64,000 nucleotides of DNA from Pyrrhosoma nymphula (Eukaryota > Arthropoda > Insecta > Odonata > Coenagrionidae), in assembly GCA_963573305.1 (NCBI GenBank), contig OY754339.1, positions 75,129,376-75,193,375 of the forward strand. The letters run 5' to 3'. The notes beneath the pieces are model-generated. The model was given only the letters and a program-made list of their open reading frames with translations. It was not told the origin of the DNA and ran no database searches. The position numbers and the translations under genes are program-made. Positions within the stretch are counted from its first letter, which is position 1, and each line of letters opens with the position of its first letter. This document shows positions 1-12,194 of this stretch, piece by piece.

Positions 1-895
1 TGAACCCTCCGTCCACTTATCTTCATAGTTCCTCTTGCTTGTACATAACTCAAATTTTGCTTTAACTGTGAATTGACGTTCAAATAGATATATCAGACAA
101 TAATAGTAATATTACGTAAAAAAGTTAATAATTAGGAGTATTTACAATGAATATGGTGATAAGCTGTAAAGTAGAATTAAAGCGTTGGACTAAAAAACAG
201 CATTATAAAGGATACATGCTTCCCTTGTAAGCATCGATTGGTTCAATTGACATAAATGAGGGTATTTAAAAGCAAGGTTTGTATATATTTTTAATATGGT
301 GCTCCCTTACACTCGAGCTTGTGTTGTCACTCCAATAGGTATGGTTTAAATAATAAAATCTCCACCAGCACCAGGTTTCCAAGAGGAGTCTCTGGATAGG
401 ATAGTAGTACTAACGCTATAAAACCAAACATATTCGATCACAGATGGGAAAAATGCGGAAATGAACTCAAGAAATCCGATCGTGATTGCCGGTTCGGTGA
501 CGTGTTGGCATGGCTTTCTTATGGCCGCGGTTTCAAATACGACCTGTGGCACTAATTATGTATTTATCATAAAAATAAGGGAATAGGTTAAACGGCGCGA
601 TACATCCCAAGCAGTGAGCGAAAATTTACTATAATACAGTACATACTTGTAAATATCACGGAAAAAAGACAGCACAGTCTTGAAATTCACTTAATGGAAT
701 TTCGATAAATCGGAAAGAAAGACCACATTGCGGCAAACTGGAAATGAATACCACAAATCTTCTAATTATCGTATCTAACGTAACCGGTTGAGGAGTTAAA
801 TATAGCGTGGAATAATACAAAGAAGAGTAAAATAGAAAAATGGGAAATGATACGTAGAATGATGCTACAAAATATACATTATACTATTGTATGCC
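1..895. other. Unique AT-rich DNA without recognisable gene
   Basis: No open frame here gives a recognisable protein. The longest frame (minus strand, 346-552) is short, lacks any familiar motif and is best treated as chance. I see no tRNA-like box pair, no long tandem repeat and no terminal inverted repeat. The stretch reads as ordinary intergenic or intronic DNA. Confidence 0.5.
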
Positions 896-901
896 TCTGT
901 A

Positions 902-1110
902 TGTGCACTTACCGCAGGTGCGTGCCATAAATGGAGGCTGAAAAGACCGAGGAGACAAGGAGATGCGAGGAAAGGAAAGAAGATAAATGCAAAAGAAGAG
1001 GAGTTGATGGAGTGGCGCAAATAAAAGGAGGGAAGGAGATAAAGACTGGAAGAAGGAGACAGAGGGGACGGAATAAAGGAGGAGGGAATAAGGGCGATTA
1101 ACAGAGCATA
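902..1110 (-). repeat. Purine-rich dispersed repeat, copy 1
   Basis: First of three related copies in the first 3 kb. All begin on the plus strand with a short unique-looking head followed by 'atggaggct'-like bases and then a long G/A-rich tail. Read on the minus strand, this copy has a long pyrimidine tract, then TTTTCAG at about 938-944, a 25-bp segment (913-937) and GTAAGT at 907-912, so it looks like acceptor, mini-exon and donor. Copies at 1692-1890 and 2601-2830 share the arrangement with decay. The open frame over it (minus, 865-1269) is Ser/Leu/Pro-rich and not protein-like. The family is not one I can name. Confidence 0.5.
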
Positions 1111-1691
1111 TGAAGTCGACCGCTGAACACCCGGACGGTAATGCACTGGCGTATCATGCAGGTGATCGCGAGTTGGAATCTCGCCTAGGGGAACTGATAC
1201 TGGCATTCTTCCGCGGATTATAGAACTAGATAAGACGGCAAGATTCAAGCTGCAGTCGTGTAGCAGCACTAAACATCCGTGTCGTTCACTACCACCGTAT
1301 ACTCCCTGTTACAAGGCCACAAAAAGACACAACCCGTGACCGGATAAATTTTAAACCAATGTATCCGAAAACTTGTTTAAGGTACCATTTCGCAGCTGAC
1401 AACCGAATGAAATTATTGTGCGGCTCTTCTTTGCCGTTTATGAAAAAAACGGAAAACTAATTTGATACTGGGCTTTAAATGAAAATGAGCACTGAAAATA
1501 ATTTTGGATCACCCTAGTGCATCACTTGGCTAATAACCTTAGGGTAATTTTTAAGAATCACTCTCATGAGTAACTCAGGCTAGATAAAGCGTTAGGCAGC
1601 CAAATTTGGACTGGATATAAGGGAGACTACTACGCAAGAAAATATCGGAGAACGGAGTATTAAAAACCACAAGGATGTCAATGCATATTCT

Positions 1692-1890
1692 TGCTACAGA
1701 TGTCTGCCAACAATGGAGGCTAAAAAGGTTTGCCAGAACAGGAGGAGTAGGGAGGAGCTAAAGAAGATGGAGCAAGGACGGAGCGACACGGATGAGAAAG
1801 GAAATGGAGTGAAGGAAGACCGGTTGAAGTGTAGTGGAGGGAAGGGAGAGAAGGATTCCTTTACATGGCTAAAGGAATAAGCCCGGGAAG
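1692..1890 (-). repeat. Purine-rich dispersed repeat, copy 2
   Basis: It shares the head 'aatggaggct' and the following G/A-rich tail with the copies at 902-1110 and 2601-2830, including 'ggctaaagga' near its end, which corresponds to 'gggtaaagga' in copy 3. On the minus strand the acceptor-like TTTTTAG (1722-1728) is present, but the donor is GCAAGA rather than GTAAGT. It is in the same orientation as the other copies, about 0.8-0.9 kb apart, so local duplication is as likely as independent insertion. Confidence 0.45.
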
Positions 1891-2600
1891 GGAAAACAAC
1901 GCTATTAAAGTCTGTGACACGTAGAGGACACATCAGTGCTTGGTCCTTCATATTTAACGTTAAACTGTCAGTGACACCTTCCGCAGAGCGTGGTGTTGTG
2001 CCGATCCGGTTTACGTCATCCCCAAATGATTCCATTGAATTTCAGTGACCGGTTTAGAGTTCTAAAGCATAATTATTAAAGTAAAAACTCTCAAATTCCC
2101 TTACAGGCTATTCCCTTACAGGCAAGTTCCTCCAAATAGTACTTTAACTCTGATTATGTGTAAATCGTCAAAACCTGTCAGTGAATAAAGAAATTGTGTG
2201 GAAATAGTACCAAGCGCCAGATTCTATCATAATGTCAAAATTATCTATTCTATCATAATGTCAAAAACTTCACGAAGTTACTTTTCCCACTATCACGTTC
2301 AAATTTAAGAAACATTTTCGATTTATTTTCATTTCCAATATTATTTGCATAAAATTAAAAAAAAAACAAACTTCCGATGATGGTGGGAACAGGATCATTT
2401 AATCTAAATCATGCAACCGTGAAAATGAAAGTTCCAGCGGTCTAAAAGCTCCTTATTGTCGTAGAAACGGCAAACCCAGTTGGCCTCAGCAATCGGTAGT
2501 CCACCCAAAAAACCACGACCAAATCGTAAAACGGAATGCAAGAAAGTACCGGGGATTTAAACAGCAAATTTGAACTTGTGTGCCCAGAAAGAGTGGCATT

Positions 2601-2830
2601 GCGTACACTTACCGCAGATGCACGGCATCAGTGGAGGCCGGAAAGATCGCGGAGACAAGGAGATGCGATGAAAGGAGAGGAGGAGGAGGATGAGATGAAG
2701 TGAGAGAGACACGAATGACGGAAAGGGACGGAGGAAAGGTTGGATGGGAGTGGGAGTGGAGTGGGGAAGGGCGATGGAGGTATTTTTTTTAAATGGGTAA
2801 AGGAGTAAGGCAGAGGGTGAGGGGGGAGGG
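2601..2830 (-). repeat. Purine-rich dispersed repeat, copy 3
   Basis: It shares with copy 1 the exact plus-strand string 'cacttaccgcag' (2606-2617 here, 905-916 there), then 'tggaggc', then 'gagacaaggagatgcga', before running into a G/A-rich tail. On the minus strand GTAAGT is conserved at 2607-2612 and the 25-bp exon-like segment lies at 2613-2637, but the acceptor dinucleotide is GG (CGG) instead of AG. The tail merges with the large purine island that follows. Confidence 0.5.
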
Positions 2831-3480
2831 AGGGGGTGTGAGATGGTAGAGAAAGAGTGTGAGAGAGAGAAGTGTTTGGTGTTCCAGAAAGATATCCACA
2901 CTTGATTTCCTCCCTGATTTTTCATCCGAAACTCAGAGGAAGGCGGAAACGGGGAGATAAGGGAAGTGGGGGAGTGAGTATGGAGACGAGGGTGGGTCGG
3001 GAGGGGGGGATGAAAAGGGGGCGGGGGGAGGGAATGCGGGGGTTGGAGGAGTGCGCTAAGGGATTCCGAAGGGAGGTTGAGAGAGGGAGGGGGCGAAGGA
3101 GGTCGCGCGCGGAGGAGGGAGAGGGGAAGAGAGGTTAGGAGAGGGTGGGGGACGGTCCCTGGGAGGGAGTACAGCTGATATAGGTGATGAAAAATCGAGT
3201 AGACTGCTGCCTGGCTTTTGGATGGAAGCGGCGGCGCTATGGGTGGGCTATGGGTGGGCTCGGGGGGTTGGAAGGTGGAGAGGAAGGAGAAGGGAAGGGA
3301 AAAAAATTGCGTAATGGAAGGTTAACAGACGAAATGTAAGATAAAAGGGGAGGAGATGGAGAATGAAGTGTTCCCGTTGGATAAGGGATGAGGGACGTTT
3401 TCAGGAGAGGGTGGTTGTGGGCGTGAGGTGGAGGCAGGGGGAGGGGGATAAGGGGGGTGAGCTAAAAAGGAATGGATGGT
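2640..3480 (+). repeat. G/A-rich low-complexity island
   Basis: About 0.8 kb in which the plus strand is dominated by G and A with few C or T (for example the runs around 2940-3150 and 3400-3480). Open frames here translate to Arg/Gly/Glu-rich strings on plus and Pro/Ser/Leu-rich strings on minus, which is a composition artefact. A 10-bp unit 'tatgggtggg' is repeated near 3238-3258. It is one of a series of such islands in this window with purines on the plus strand. Confidence 0.7.
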
Positions 3481-3840
3481 CGGCGGTAAATCAGGAACGA
3501 CTTGGAGGAGAGATAATTTGCAATTCCCACGGGAAGATAACCGAGCTTAGAAATATATAGTTCGAATCACTCAAAAACAAACAGATGGATGAATGAATGG
3601 AGGGGAATATATTCCGGGCGCGGGACGTGAGTGGCTGGTGCAGGCTATACACGGCGTTTAAGTTAGGGTAGGCGAGATTTTTCTCTAGTCCTACTAAGGG
3701 GCACATAAGAATTTTATTTCAAAATTTAAGCAGTTAAAAGCGCCATCAAGTAAATAAAGCAAAACATTGCTCTCACGAATAAACTTCCCAGTTCATAATT
3801 GACTAAATATACGTCATTGACACTTCAACTTGGCCTATAT
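3481..3840. other. No gene seen
   Basis: A mixed-composition segment between the purine island and a SINE. Nothing here matches a gene or a repeat that I recognise. Confidence 0.4.
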
Positions 3841-3844
3841 GTTC

Positions 3845-4115
3845 CACGCCGCACGCAGAAAACGCCGTCACACCCGAATTTACCTTAAGTCGAAGGGTCC
3901 CGGGTTCAAATCCGGGGGAAAACTTTGGACGCCCCCGAACAAAAAAAATCCTCGGAGTGCGAGGTGGCCCAGGGAAAGGAACTGGTCCCCCTACCCTGAA
4001 TGTGTGAGATTCACACGCCTGTGATTTAGTCCGGGGTGATCTCTACCCTCAACTATCCAGACCAACCTTCGGGTTGAATCACTGAGTGAGTGATTACGGC
4101 GAGTAATGAATTTAT
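3845..4115 (+). mobile_element. tRNA-derived SINE
   Basis: The key evidence is a near-consensus RNA polymerase III B box, 'gggttcaaatccggg' (3902-3916), in the usual flanking 'ggtccc...' context of tRNA T-arms. The part upstream gives no convincing A box, so the 5' end may be decayed or truncated. The body (3920-4110) has 'ctggtccccctaccctg' and a short hairpin, 'gtgtgagattcacac', typical of a tRNA-unrelated SINE body. It is non-coding; its translation is not protein-like. Boundaries are estimated, and no target-site duplication was confirmed. Confidence 0.55.
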
Positions 4116-4329
4116 TTTTTTAATGCTTGAGAATGCATATGGACAACACACCGCCATACTTCTGACCTGCTATCTGTTAGTCAGAACTTCCTTATTTAAA
4201 ATAAACTATATCTGGATTGCATAGCATTCCAATGAAAAATGGCAATTATTTTTTGACAATATTCACGAAAAAGAGGGCAAAGAGAGGTTGATATTTTGGT
4301 TTCACAATAAAGATGTATTTGTCTCCAAA

Positions 4330-4386
4330 TTCACTTAATTTAATGCGTAGTGAAACATCTCGCTCAAACTACCTTGAAGAGATACT
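4330..4386 (+). repeat. Dispersed repeat B, copy 1
   Basis: This segment, with core 'atgcgtagtgaaa' and then '(c)tcaaactaccttgaagag', recurs in the same orientation at 22880-22922 and, more diverged, at 55338-55385. The family is not recognised. The copy here is only the 3' part of what the other two copies show. Confidence 0.45.
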
Positions 4387-6120
4387 TGGGTGTGTGGCGG
4401 GCAGTGGAGATTTTTTGTGATATCAAGGTTGCATAAGCGCTAGGAAACGGCCTGCATCACGAGGACGGAAGCCTCCGTAGGATGCCAACCTGTGGTACGC
4501 CTACCACTCAGGGAACGTGCTTCGCGGTTTGAGGGAACGCGAATAAACTTTGGCAAATTTAAGGTCAAAGTAGCAGTTCTGACATGGATGATCAAAATGT
4601 TTCTTTTGTCATCACCAGCAGCAGTCATCAATTCGATGATTGACTTGCTGCAGCTCTATATTACACTTTACTCTCATTCTAAGCTAATCGTTTCCTTCCT
4701 ACATAAATATTCTCTCTATAATTCTTTATTTTATAATATAAGTTACATACATTTAGGAATGGTTGACAAAGAAGCACAGGCAAATCGTAGAAGTTTGGGA
4801 ATTCTATCTAGGGAAAGAAAGAACAAGGGTTATGAAGCCTTTAAAGCGAACTCAAGTTATGTAAATGATTAAATAAGTATGCAACAGAAAATAAAAAAAA
4901 ATCGCCCATCATCACTCCTTAGAATGACAAAAGCTGTTACAAAAATTCTCAAGGCGTGTACTGGACCACTAAGGAATATCTCTTATTGATACTTTAGGAA
5001 TAAATTAGGTCAGGATTATCATATTTATTTGCTCCAAGACAGAGTTAAAACTAAATAAAAACGCATGTGATTCAATGTGAAAACAGGAAAATTGATCCAA
5101 TATCAGAATATAACTCCACACTTTCCCTGGATATTTTTCCCTCATAATTTTGCTGTCAATGTTACCTAATAACCAACTTTAGTGCTTCTATATAGGCCTA
5201 ACCCATTCATGCTTATTCTTCCCAACAGATTCTTTTTATACATTTAGTCAGGATATAAAATATGAGTCCATAAATTAAACATGAATATAAAACATTCGGA
5301 AAAAGAAAACATAGCTACAACTTTCGGGAAAAGGTCATTTTGGCTGTAAACTGAGAGAAAAAAAATTCAGAGTTGGTGCTATTTGGCCGTTCTTGGCGCT
5401 CCCTTTCAGGGTATGCACGAACAGTTTTTTTAATACATGCCTTTATCCATTATTCTGTTCACTGATATACTTTATACAGTCTCATTCTTACAAAATTCTA
5501 CACAAAAATAATCTAATGTTGATTAACGTTCCATATTTGATAATTATAAAGCCATCAATATTTTAGCAAAGTGAAGCCTGACGAATATTTCATCATGCGC
5601 GGAAGATTGATCAAAGAATTTCTTTTCCAATCAATATTAATTCATACTCTTTATTTTACCAGATTTGCCAAGCAAAACTCATTCATTATATTGACTATAC
5701 AAAGTTTTAATCATTAAAAAGGCAAGGTAAATAGTCATACAAATATTCGCAACTCAAAAATTTTTGAATTTCCCGAAAAATCAATAAAACGCCTGCGCTC
5801 ACGAATAACCTCGACGTCTAGGCTGGCAGAAAGCGATTCCAAAAAATAAGAAGGGGAAAGATGGGAAAGAGAGAAAATGTTTCGGCTATTTACAAATAAA
5901 AAATATGGCGGACTTTTTTTGGAAATTTTTTATAGACGGGAGGAGAAGCTATCGGAGAGTCTGGAGGTACGTCGGACGGAAAGAGAGTCGACTGGCATGA
6001 AAAAAAAACAAACGAGGAAAACAAAAGAACGGAACGAGGCGCACTCTCCGAGTGCATCGGATTCCTCCGAGATACGAAAAAGCGCGCTTTTCGATTATTT
6101 TTAATCGCGAGAGACTGCGG
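4387..6120. other. AT-rich DNA without recognisable gene
   Basis: An open frame at 4492-4872 (plus) is 126 codons long, but its translation is low in sequence complexity and matches nothing I know; no splice or promoter context supports it. A frame at 5877-6104 lies in A-rich DNA. I regard both as chance. There are no clear repeats. Confidence 0.4.
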
Positions 6121-6127
6121 GGAAGAA

Positions 6128-6181
6128 ATATATATATATATGTACACGACTGTATATATATATATATACACACACACACGC
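6128..6181. repeat. Compound microsatellite (TA)n / (CA)n
   Basis: A TA run (6128-6141), an interruption 'gtacacgactg', a second TA run (about 6152-6167) and a CA run (6168-6179). The interruption makes the two TA runs partly self-complementary. The open frames across it (Tyr/Ile repeats on minus) are artefacts. Confidence 0.85.
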
Positions 6182-8860
6182 CCTAAAGCGACCTCAAAGG
6201 TTTTGGGAAGTATGGAAAAATATAAGAGATGGCTCATCCCTCTATATTTTGAAAATATTTTTCTCGAGTGTACCACGACTCCTGGCTTTCAAATGGGCAA
6301 AATACTCGCGGGGAGAGATAGATATTCCTCGCAGCAAGCTCCTAAGTACCTAAAAAAAAAATAGCAAGGAGAGAGACGAACGGTGAACATAGAACTGAAA
6401 GTGAGTGCGGGAGGGGAGCTGTCTCTGGCATCACACAGTGGGGACGATAGGATGGATGAAAAGACGTAAAATTCCCTCCCACGCGCACCTTCGTACATAA
6501 AAGCCGACATGAGCTCGAAATCTTTCACAACCCCGAAGAGCCCACATAATGTTCGAGTACATGAATGCATACATGCATGCATGTACGGTACGTATAAAAC
6601 CCTTTCCCGAACAACCCTTTCGATCTCCAAGGCCCGCCTCCCCATCTTCGACCCTTAATCCTTTCCCTGCCACACCCTTATACCGCGCCCCCTTCAAATC
6701 CTTACCCTCGCAATGATTCCTAAAGCCCCAGATGAACCCATATTCCGACTCAAATTGCTCCCCATCCATGAAAGGATCTTCCTTAAACCTCTAAAGTGGC
6801 GATAAAAGGATTCAGTGGTAATTGTCAATAAATTTGAGCAAGGTTTCGGGGATCGGTGATTTGGTATAGCACTATACTGCCACAGGTGAGGACGAGATTC
6901 GACAAGGTGAGATCTGACGGCACGTGAAGTAAATATTTCAGTGAGCGAGCACAACCTCACATTGGCAAGAAATTCAAATGACCTCATCTTCACCGGAGTC
7001 GTAGACATCGGATACCAGAGCAGCGGATCGCTTCTCCCGACGCCTTCTTCCACGCATTAAGCAAACTTTGAGTACTCTATTCAACCAGTGGCGTTTATTT
7101 GAGCTGAGAACATCATTCACAGTCTAACCATTATAAATTTTTGATACACAAAAATGAGGCCACTACCCATCTACAGCAGTGTAGGACTCTATGAAGATGA
7201 ATTGACACATGAATGCTCCCTTACACGATGTCATTTGGTCGGATGTGTAAGAATAAAAATTATAAGCGCTATTCAACTTCAGGATAAAAATCTTATAATT
7301 TGATACTATTCAAAGCCTTTCCATTCAAAGTGTTGCTACTTAGCAATGTACAATTAAGCCGTCACAAAGAGAAGTTTTTTTACTACCAGAGGTTTAAGGT
7401 TCCTCAGCAGGAACTAATTGAATATCCATTCTGAACGATAATCAATGTGCTTTAGTTGTAATTCTACATTTATATCATTACATTTAATAATGGCTCATAT
7501 TCATAGATAAAATATTCCACTCAGCGAAGAGACAATTTTCGTCGCGTCGATTTCTTTTGGGTGAGCCATTAACTTGAATCGTTTCAGCACTTTGTACATA
7601 TTTTAACAGAATTTCCTTCAACTCCCTGGACTTACGGCGATATGGGGCTATAATTGGGTATCAGATCCTTAAATCACCCCTATAAATTGACGAATAACTC
7701 AAAGCACTCGGGGATATCTTTCGTATGAATACTGGAAATAAGAAGATTAAGCCCACACTTTTTCTGCTCCGAATGAAATCCTTCCATTTCCGAGCACCAG
7801 CAATCACTTGCTCCCCCTTTTCCTCTCCTACACTCCACGGTCCTTCATATCCGCGTCTCGCGAAACCCATAATCCCAAAATTGATGAAAAAGTCGCGTAT
7901 TCGATTATCGAATGAAAAATCCCACATTATTTATGAGATCAGACGTTACTCGAGGAAAAACGATTACGTGCATGAACGGGCTTGGATTTTGGGTTTGGAT
8001 GGCTTTTTTTTGCGATATCCCTACTTATGCAGAGCCATTAAGATTTCGTCACACTTTGTATTAAGAAAATGATTAACTACAGCCATCTTTCATTTCGATG
8101 GACAAACATTTCTCCGAGCTGATTGAATTCACCTCAATAAAAACTATATCGTTTACGTAAAAAATCAGCGCTAAAAGTCGTGCCTTATAACAGGATACAT
8201 TGATACTTGTATTTTCCCCTGTAATTATTTCGGCTAATCCCTAATGCTTCATATGGTGTAGCAAAAGAACTAGACAGCGTGGCGATAACGACTGACTCAT
8301 AATGTTAAAATAATTTGTATATTTAAAACATAATAATAAAGCGTAAAATGTCAAAAAGGCGCGTACCACGTACTGAAATAAATGCATACTTGATGAACAC
8401 TGGATCTCTAAACTTAAAGAGAATACGAACCATTATCCACATATTTCTTCAGCGATAATTTGGTACCATGGAAGAATTGCAATCGATGATGAAGTAAAAT
8501 AGATAACAAAGTAGATCAACGATAAGTGGGAAACAACTAAAATCGAAGAATTTCTAGAAAAGAAAGGAGGGTCAATTTTTAAACATAAATATATATGTTT
8601 ATTATTTGGTCAAAACCATATTATTTTAACCGCACGATGGTTTTTGGCAGATAGGGACCAAATTTGACCCCGCCATCATGGTATCACTCCTCCCGAAATG
8701 TATGCTATGAAATACTTAAAACATCCTAAACCATCCTCGTCATGAGCAAAAGACAAAGCTTTTGTGCAACTCACAAGTCACGCAGTTGACGCTTTCGAAG
8801 GAGCCCAATAAATTTAAAATAGAAACTGGATTCCACGGGCTTATATTTATCAACTCCGTG
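6182..8860. other. No gene seen; mixed unique DNA
   Basis: Several open frames of 60-120 codons occur on both strands, but none carries a recognisable domain, none has support from neighbouring splice-like frames, and many overlap each other antisense. 'atgcatacatgcatgcatg' near 6565-6583 is a short palindromic CATG-rich run. The rest is AT-rich and featureless to me. Confidence 0.4.
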
Positions 8861-8989
8861 CGAGGAGGAGGGTGTTTATGTTTTATATAAGGTATATCAT
8901 TTTTATCATTTTTTGCCTCTCCCGAAAACTCGCGGGGAAACCCATCTCTTGCTCAAACTCTCCTCACTATCACCATCCATTCAGCGTCC

Positions 8990-9550
8990 GGCGGCACACG
9001 AGAGATATAGAGAGAGGTACGAGAGAGAGAGAGAGAGAGTGGAGAAGTAGAAGAGTAGAGCATCCTCACGTCGTCGACCCCGGAGAGCGAGTCTTATCGC
9101 CTGGCCCGCAGATGGAATATATTTCACGTGTTTCAAGGCAGTTTGCGGGAAGGAGACGACGGGTAGGAGGGTTGAGAGCACCCTCCCTGCCCCCCAAGGG
9201 GGAGGAAGATGCGGGAGGGGCAACCGATAGGGGTGGCGTGAAGTCTCGGGATAGGGGGTGTACGGCGGGGGGTGAGGGCTCAAGGGGATAGCGATGGATA
9301 GAGGTAAAATAAAGGAGGGGCAATGCGGAGGAAGAGGAAAGAATGGGAAATGGGCAGATGAAGGATAACGAGATAGGAAAGGCAGAGGGCGATCAGATGG
9401 ATCGGAAGAAGCGAAAACAGGATGATGGTAGAATGTGTGGATGGAGATTAGATGGTGGGAGAAGATGAGAGTAAAAGGCGATTACTACCGCTTTGGAGGA
9501 GATAAAAGTGAATAAGAGAACGATGGAAAATCGGGGGAAAATGGGTTGAA
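8990..9550 (+). repeat. G/A-rich island with GA microsatellite
   Basis: It begins with a GA dinucleotide run (9021-9039) and continues as a purine-dominated plus strand to about 9550. Opposing open frames at 8872-9291 (plus) and 8981-9323 (minus) are composition-driven. It is the second large member of the plus-strand purine series. Confidence 0.7.
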
Positions 9551-10280
9551 GGAGGAATATAAACATCACAATATTTTAGTGAAAACCCATTCTTATTTAC
9601 AATATTCATTTCCAATAATTTTGTGCTTCTATTAACAAATATCTATCCACACTCGATGAAATTAATTTCAGATATGTTATTTCAAGATAAAATGAATACC
9701 AATTGAAAAGAAATCTTTTGTATCAAAACCCATTTTCACTTAAAATATATATTTCAATGATTTTCCCACTCATGATAAAAACGAATAGTTACGCTTTCTA
9801 TGAGGGAAAATAATTTGTGATAAAAAAATGAACTAAAAAACAATGTAATTTCCGCTATTTTATTGCTCAAGACTATGTTTTCGTAACAATTTAAGATCAT
9901 CAGGCGATCACCATCGTCTAATCATGCCCCTTCGCAACGAACCCATGGCAGCGAGTAATAAAATAGTGAATATTGCTAAATTTTTAATTCACTTATCGGT
10001 CCAAGGACAAGGATTTCCTCTGAGTAACACCTGAGACAGTCAACTAAGAAAATTAAATAATAAACGATAGGAAATCAGCAATAACAGGTTTATAGATGTA
10101 ATTCAAAGTCCAAAGCCTTCATGAACAGTGTAATTTATAGCAAACATGTACAGAGAGAATATATTCAACGGTGATATAAAACAAATTCATGCTTTTTTCA
10201 AGAAATTAATGTTAGCACAAAATTGTTACAATAAAAAAAGTAAAGTCATTAATTGTGCGAAAATCCTGTTTCGCACTAAT
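9551..10280. other. AT-rich DNA, nothing recognised
   Basis: It is strongly AT-rich with scattered short A and T runs. No coding signal, tandem repeat or inverted repeat is evident. Confidence 0.45.
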
Positions 10281-10342
10281 ATGCACTTGCGGGTGACTCC
10301 GTATAAGGTTATACCGTGGCTGGTCCCGGTATCCTCAAAACA
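10281..10342 (+). repeat. Dispersed repeat A, copy 1
   Basis: About 55-60 bp with core 'tgcgggtgactccgta', then 'ataccgtggct', then 'gtcccggtatcctcaaaa'. Two further copies in the same orientation lie at 43991-44050 and 46727-46788. The inner 'ataccg...cggtat' can pair as a 6-bp stem. Sequence beyond this core is unrelated between copies, so the conserved block is short and well delimited. Its nature is unknown. Confidence 0.55.
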
Positions 10343-11650
10343 TGTTAAGTTATTAAATGCTTGCATTCGCAAACGCGCAAAGACACGAACAAAGACGGAA
10401 GGGATGGCGGTTCGGTCGATGTCAAGAAGGAGATGATGATGGGAATAGAATTACTAAAGAGAGATGTAATAGGAAGGGTAGGCGATGGGAAAGACAGCAG
10501 GTGATTAACACATATTTGAATGGGAGAAGAAAAATAATAATTGATTGAAATTAGCAATAATATGACTTGAAAATATAATCCAATGGCAATAACCTTCACA
10601 ACATAAGGTATTTCTATATTTGAAAAACATATATTGAAAGTCTCTCTACGACTGATAGTAAAATATATTCATATTCATCGCAAAGTTTATTACATCACAT
10701 GACCAGATCAATTGAATGTATTATGCCGCCTGTCAGGAGAATATGTAAATATTACTTGCACCGACCAAAAGTGATGAGTTTTTCGACCTTGCAAGAAAGG
10801 AACATGCCTACAGGCGTGTCAGTGATTGAAGAAGATGGATCCCCAAGGCCTTCTTTGAGGAAGCAAAGAATATTTTTGAGAGAAAGCTGAGGAGGAAAAA
10901 CTCACATGCAAAATGGTAACAAGCAAGGAAAAATTAAACAAAACCATCTCTAGGTTGTAAGTACATTGACCATCGTGATTCGCATCCATGCACGCACCCG
11001 AGATTTAACGAAGCTTTCTTCTTCCGCATTTACTCTTTACTCGCACGAAGTCCATTAAAAATGCGAAACAAGGTGTGTTTGCTTACGAAAAAATTTATTC
11101 TCTTGCACATACTCCTCTTTTTGGGTTCGTTGAAAAATTGAACCCAAAGTTGTAACCTCCAAAAACGAAGGGGAATACGAGGATTTATCCTTTTTCAGTG
11201 ACCAGCCATTTACAAAATTTTAATTATATTTAAGACAGGGTGGAAATATACTCACACACACTCGTGTAACCCCAAAGAGTCACAATCACACGTATATTCA
11301 GGGTTTGTGAGGATTTCTCTTTCGAAAGTGACCCATCACACACACAGACGTAATAAGAATGTGAAGGTACTAGTGGGAAGAGTACCCAAAGTAAGAACCC
11401 GACACCAAGCTTTTCCCAAGCCACACAGGCCTCTTCAGAGATGAACCAGCAAAACAACCATGTTCGTCGGAATGGACTTATTTAAAAAATATTTTCAGAT
11501 ATCCTGAATATAGATATACAAGCGTCATTCAGCAGATCTGCATTCTCGCACATGTTACAAAATAGAGCATTCAATTCCCCAGTAATATTTATTGTGCCAA
11601 CACAGAGTTTCAACTATTTTGATCTTGAGGATGAGAGCGGAGGGAACCCT
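10343..11650. other. No gene seen
   Basis: Short frames at 10345-10599 (minus), 10357-10548 (plus), 10699-10890 (plus) and 11230-11457 (minus) have no recognisable domain. A small inverted repeat, 'ttgggttc...gaacccaa', lies at about 11120-11147. Otherwise it is featureless. Confidence 0.4.
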
Positions 11651-11684
11651 GTGGAGAATGATGCAGGAGGAGTGATGGGGCGAA

Positions 11685-11788
11685 GACGAAGGGTGCGAGG
11701 ACGTAGGGTGCGAGGACATAGGGTGCGAGGACGTAGGGTGCGAGGACGTAGGGTGCGAGGACGTAGGGTGCGAGGACGAAAGGTACGA
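11685..11788 (+). repeat. 15-bp minisatellite, about seven copies
   Basis: A unit of exactly 15 bp, 'gggtgcgaggacgta', is repeated in register at 11691, 11706, 11721, 11736, 11751 and 11766 with one or two substitutions, and degenerates at both ends. Because 15 is a multiple of three, the frame stays open and translates as a repeated Val-Arg-Gly-Arg-Arg on plus and as Ala-Pro-Tyr-Val-Leu or Ser-Ser-His-Pro-Thr on minus. The array sits in a larger purine-rich island (11640-11890). I do not think it is coding. Confidence 0.9.
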
Positions 11789-12194
11789 CCGAGAAAAGAG
11801 ATGACGGGTCAGGGGTTTGGGGTGGAGAGAGAAAGAGAGAGGACCGAATGAGGGAGCTATAGAGAGAGAGAAAGAGAGAGGGAAGGATGGGAAGAGAGCG
11901 TTTGAGTAAATGCAGCAAGCGACTGGTACAAATCTCAATGGGATAAAATTAAATGAGAATCAATTGAAAAACAGCGATAAAATATTGAACAGAAAGGAAA
12001 AAAATTTGGTGTTCCACATAAAACTTACAATGCATACGACGCATAACGTCATAATCGGGTAAATTTCTACAGAAGACAAAAAAGAGTGCACAGCCATCAT
12101 TCTCCTCCGCGCCAATCACGATTGGGTTGAAAGGATGAGAAGTGAGACGAGTATTAGTGGAATTAAAGTCAGCATTCGCTCGGGCCGCCAATGG
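11789..12194. other. GA-rich tail of island, then no feature
   Basis: It starts with GAGAG-rich sequence (11825-11885), followed by mixed unique DNA. No gene is recognised. Confidence 0.4.

Noticed and set aside
1119..1205. Possible tRNA-like head with 'gcgagttggaatctcgc'
   Set aside because: The B-box match is only partial (GTTGGAATCT) and no A box at suitable distance was found.
5890..6276. Minus-strand frame of 128 codons with Tyr/Ile repeats
   Set aside because: It is translated from the TA/CA microsatellite.
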